Shown here one piece after another: positions 5,991-7,892 of a stretch of 7,892 nt of DNA. The number at the start of each line of letters is the position of its first letter. Position 1 is the stretch's first letter. This stretch comes from Treponema sp. (GTDB taxonomy: Bacteria; Spirochaetota; Spirochaetia; Treponematales; Breznakiellaceae). The notes beneath the pieces were generated by a model, which saw only the letters and a list, made by a program, of their open reading frames with translations, did not search any database and had not been told where the DNA came from. Location of the stretch: the NCBI GenBank assembly GCA_009780595.1, contig WQZT01000071.1, positions 1 through 7,892 of the forward strand. Direction: 5' to 3'. A program made the translations under genes and the position numbers.

Positions 5991-6844
5991 TGTACGAAGA
6001 ACGGGAAGCGAGAGTTTCGTTTCAATCAAAAGAAGAATATACCTGCCCGGTGTGCGACACCGTGTTTCACCGCGAAGAACTTTTGTCCGGCTCAGGCCGG
6101 CTCATCGCCGGAAGCCTCACCGACGAACTGCACCGCCTGTACGAGCCGTCCGCTAAATACGGCAAAGTGTACCCGTTGATCTATCAGGCAACCGTTTGCC
6201 CAAAATGCTGGTTTGCCGCCAGAGAAGAGTTTGCAAACATTTCGCTTGAAGCCAGCACAATGGCAAAGCACGATCGGGAAAACCGCATCGCCGAAACACG
6301 CCTCATTTTCCCCGATGTCGATTTTAACCAGCCGCGCGACTTGATGTCCGGCGCAGCGTCGTTGTACCTGGTAATGCGCTGCTGCACGTACTTCCCGCCA
6401 GATTTTTCGCCCACCATCAAGCAGGGACTTGCCGCGCTGAGAGCCGGCTGGCTCCTGGAAGAAATGCACACCGAGTTCCCCGGCGAACACTACGACTGGC
6501 TGGCGCTGCTGTTCAAGAAAAAAGCGCAGTACCTGTACAACGAAGCCATCCGCCGCGAACAATCCGGCAAGGAAACACTCTCCTCGCTGAAAATATTCGG
6601 ACCGGATACCGACAAAAACTACGGCTACGAAGGAATGTTGTATCTCACCGCGCTCCTCCGCTTCAAATACGGCATGACCGAGAACGTCGAATTCCGCGCC
6701 GAATACCTGGGTGAAGCAAAACGAACCATCGCCAGAATGTTCGGCATCGGGAAATCCTCCAAGTCAAAACCCGGCCCGCTGTTGGAACACGCCCGCAACC
6801 TGTACGACGCCATTTCCAAAGAACTCAATGAAACCGATGACTGA
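5987..6844 (+). CDS. DUF2225 family protein with paired cysteine motifs
   Basis: This 285-residue soluble protein resembles the DUF2225 family, whose function is not established. Two CxxC pairs are visible, TCPVCDTVF (C20, C23) and VCPKCWFAA (C71, C74), spaced as in a four-cysteine zinc or metal site; the pairing as a single site is inferred. The rest is largely helical, with a TPR-like character: segments such as LRAGWLLEEMH, AQYLYNEAIRRE and MLYLTALLRFKYG and a helix-rich C-terminus (LLEHARNLYDAISKEL). No signal peptide or membrane segment is present, so it should be cytoplasmic. It starts at ATG 5987 in an ATGA overlap with acpS (a second ATG follows directly), with GGA as a weak ribosome site. 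It overlaps the start of truA by 8 or 17 bases, so its translation is probably coupled on both sides. Confidence 0.85.
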   Translation: MMYEEREARVSFQSKEEYTCPVCDTVFHREELLSGSGRLIAGSLTDELHRLYEPSAKYGKVYPLIYQATVCPKCWFAAREEFANISLEASTMAKHDRENRIAETRLIFPDVDFNQPRDLMSGAASLYLVMRCCTYFPPDFSPTIKQGLAALRAGWLLEEMHTEFPGEHYDWLALLFKKKAQYLYNEAIRREQSGKETLSSLKIFGPDTDKNYGYEGMLYLTALLRFKYGMTENVEFRAEYLGEAKRTIARMFGIGKSSKSKPGPLLEHARNLYDAISKELNETDD

Positions 6845-7664
6845 AGCACCTGATGACGCGGCGCAACGGCGGCGCAACATCAGACTACTCGTCTCGTATG
6901 ACGGCACCGATTTCCTCGGCTGGCAACGGCAAACCCACAGTGCAACTCGCAGCGTAACCGACAACACAACCCGCGATACTATCGACACCAGAACCGTACA
7001 GGGCGCAATCGAAACCGCCCTTGCAAAAATCCACAAAACCCCGGTAACGCTGACAGGCTCAGGCCGCACCGACACAGGCGTTCACGCCGCAGGGCAAGTC
7101 GCCAATTTTTACACAACCATCCAGAGCATAGACCCCGCCCGCTTTGTCCCCGCCCTGAACAGCCTACTCCCCCGCGACATCCGCATCCGCGACGCCCGCC
7201 AAACACGCGATGATTTTCACGCCCGCTTTGACGCCCGCCTGAGAACCTACCGCTACTATTGCATCACCCGGCAAAACGCCGCACCCTGGGAACTACGCTA
7301 CGCATGGCACCTGCGGCGGCACCCCGACATCGAGCGCCTGAACGACTATGCGCGCCTTTTAATCGGCGAAATGGACTGCACCACCTTCGCCATCCCCACC
7401 GACAAAAGCAAAACCCGCAGCCGCTACATTGCCGGAGCACGTTTTTTCATCGAAAACGACCGCCTGATTTTTGAAATCAGCGCCAACGCCTTCCTGTGGC
7501 GAATGGTACGTTCCGTTACCGGAACCCTCCTCCGCTGTGAAGAAACCTCAGCCAGCACCGCCACCTTCCGCCACATCATCGCCGCCAAAACCCACGCCCT
7601 CGCCGGCCCCACAGCACCCCCGCAAGGACTCTTTTTGTGGAAAATTGATTACTACCGGGATTAA
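6837..7664 (+). CDS. truA: tRNA pseudouridine(38-40) synthase
   Basis: TruA converts uridines 38-40 of the tRNA anticodon arm to pseudouridine. From ATG 6837 the protein has 275 residues, close to the family norm. Motifs seen: RLLVSYDGTDFLGWQRQ (16-32), RTVQGAIE (52-59), GSGRTDTGVHA with catalytic D79, FHARFDARLRTYRYYC (the usual FhaRf..r.Y.Y), NAFLWRMVRS and a C-terminal GLFLWKIDY. Between GWQRQ and RTVQG lies a Thr/Ser/Asp/Asn-rich stretch (about residues 33-51) some 15 residues longer than usual; the site is a loop. Two starts fit, 6828 and 6837, both overlapping the DUF2225 stop and neither with a clear ribosome site; 6837 is chosen for the shorter overlap. The coding strand is strikingly C-rich and G-poor. 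It is the last gene of the rightward operon and is followed by hairpin repeats. Confidence 0.94.
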   Translation: MTEAPDDAAQRRRNIRLLVSYDGTDFLGWQRQTHSATRSVTDNTTRDTIDTRTVQGAIETALAKIHKTPVTLTGSGRTDTGVHAAGQVANFYTTIQSIDPARFVPALNSLLPRDIRIRDARQTRDDFHARFDARLRTYRYYCITRQNAAPWELRYAWHLRRHPDIERLNDYARLLIGEMDCTTFAIPTDKSKTRSRYIAGARFFIENDRLIFEISANAFLWRMVRSVTGTLLRCEETSASTATFRHIIAAKTHALAGPTAPPQGLFLWKIDYYRD

Positions 7665-7695
7665 GAGGAATAATCAAAAAGAGGGAAGTCTCCCT

Positions 7696-7720
7696 GAAGT
7701 TTTGGCAGAGCCAAAACTTC
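7696..7720. repeat. Perfect 11-bp hairpin b
   Basis: GAAGTTTTGGC pairs perfectly with GCCAAAACTTC around loop AGA. It begins 31 bases after the truA stop and could stop transcription or protect the mRNA end, but no T-run follows (next bases TTAGC), so it is not a standard intrinsic terminator. A weaker 5-bp stem (AGGGA/TCCCT) precedes it at 7682-7695. Confidence 0.8.
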
Positions 7721-7723
7721 TTA

Positions 7724-7750
7724 GCAAAAGCTGCCAGAGGCAGCTTTTGC
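7724..7750. repeat. Perfect 12-bp hairpin c
   Basis: GCAAAAGCTGCC pairs perfectly with GGCAGCTTTTGC around loop AGA, the longest perfect stem in the window. Its design (GCAAA...CTGCC, three-base loop, GGCAG...TTTGC) is shared with hairpin d on the other side of the core. Confidence 0.85.
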
Positions 7751-7807
7751 CCCTCGCTCCAGCCGCCTCGTCGCTACGCTCCTGCGGTGGCTTCCGCTAC
7801 CCCCTCG
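7751..7807 (-). repeat. Repeat core, minus-strand copy of the folP insert core
   Basis: Read on the minus strand, this begins GGGGGTAGCGGAAG (7804-7791) and ends GGCTGGAGCGAGGGG (7764-7750). The folP copy has the same two blocks at 3344-3357 and 3371-3385, with 13 bases between them instead of 26. The longer spacer here contains further GTAGCG and GGAGCG-type motifs, as if units had been duplicated. Confidence 0.75.
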
Positions 7808-7832
7808 GCAAATCTGCCTACGGCAGATTTGC
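7808..7832. repeat. Perfect 11-bp hairpin d
   Basis: GCAAATCTGCC pairs perfectly with GGCAGATTTGC around loop TAC. Part of its right arm plus CTGGGG is repeated in inverted form at 7870-7881, which gives a second, larger pairing option enclosing hairpin e. Confidence 0.85.
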
Positions 7833-7835
7833 TGG

Positions 7836-7860
7836 GGAGTTTTGGTTCTGCCAAAACTCC
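7836..7860. repeat. 10-bp hairpin e, inverted copy of hairpin b
   Basis: GGAGTTTTGG pairs with CCAAAACTCC around loop TTCTG. Compared with the reverse complement of hairpin b it differs at three positions only, two of which are a compensating pair (A/T to G/C) that preserves the stem. Confidence 0.8.
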
Positions 7861-7892
7861 ATGCCTATGCCCCAGCAAATCCGCTTGTATCC

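Larger units (their letters stand above)
7696..7881. repeat. Composite palindromic repeat block downstream of truA
   Basis: No gene was found in the 228 bases after truA. Instead there are four strong hairpins around a 57-base core. The order is hairpin b (7696-7720), hairpin c (7724-7750), core (7751-7807), hairpin d (7808-7832) and hairpin e (7836-7860). A final CCCCAGCAAATC (7870-7881) is the reverse complement of 7826-7837. Hairpin e matches the reverse complement of hairpin b at 22 of 25 positions, so the block is bounded by inverted copies that are themselves palindromes. The core, read on the minus strand, matches the folP insertion. No transposase and no target-site duplication are visible. 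A non-autonomous mobile repeat is plausible, and the unit may continue beyond the window. Confidence 0.75.

Noticed and set aside
4968..6029. A 353-codon open frame on the minus strand
   Set aside because: It lies fully opposite cdaR and acpS, both with clear family motifs, and its translation has no recognisable domain; it is a by-product of GC-rich codon use.
7682..7725. Standard intrinsic terminator for the truA operon
   Set aside because: Stems of 5 and 11 bp are present but neither is followed by a T-run, so termination here is possible but not supported by the usual signature.
7696..7881. CRISPR array
   Set aside because: The hairpins are not regularly spaced direct repeats; they are inverted copies around a single core, with no unique spacers and no cas gene.

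Overview
This GC-rich window comes from a bacterial chromosome and is almost entirely housekeeping genes, plus a small dispersed repeat family. A treponeme-like spirochaete is the best guess. The reasons are the fused dehydroquinate dehydratase/shikimate dehydrogenase (aroDE), the order folP-cdaA-cdaR-acpS-DUF2225-truA, and the modular palindromic repeats. No rRNA or marker gene is present, so this is an inference of moderate strength.

Layout. Two operons diverge from an intergenic gap at 2539-2647. Leftward, on the minus strand, run a small secreted protein of unknown function (2538-2059), aroDE (2043-499) and rpiA (524 to the left edge, where its 3' end is cut off). The gap between the first two is 15 nt, and aroDE and rpiA overlap by 26 nt. 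Rightward run folP (2648-3739), cdaA (3752-4669), the YbbR-domain gene cdaR (4666-5616), acpS (5619-5990), a DUF2225 gene (5987-6844) and truA (about 6837-7664). Gaps are 2-12 nt or the genes overlap, so this is probably one transcription unit.

Function. The left operon combines shikimate and pentose-phosphate metabolism. The right operon combines folate synthesis (FolP), cyclic di-AMP synthesis and its regulator (CdaA/CdaR), carrier-protein activation for lipid synthesis (AcpS), a cysteine-motif protein of unknown role, and tRNA pseudouridylation (TruA).

Unusual content. FolP carries an insertion of about 50 residues between its DPGIGFGK and GLSRK motifs. The first part of the DNA for it (about 3323-3400) is a palindromic element. 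The same core, in reverse orientation, lies in a hairpin-rich non-coding block after truA (7696-7881), flanked by nested inverted palindromes. This suggests a dispersed modular repeat that can insert in frame into a gene, comparable in concept to the Rickettsia palindromic elements. Separately, the dehydratase half of AroDE lacks several residues that are catalytic in well-studied type I enzymes.
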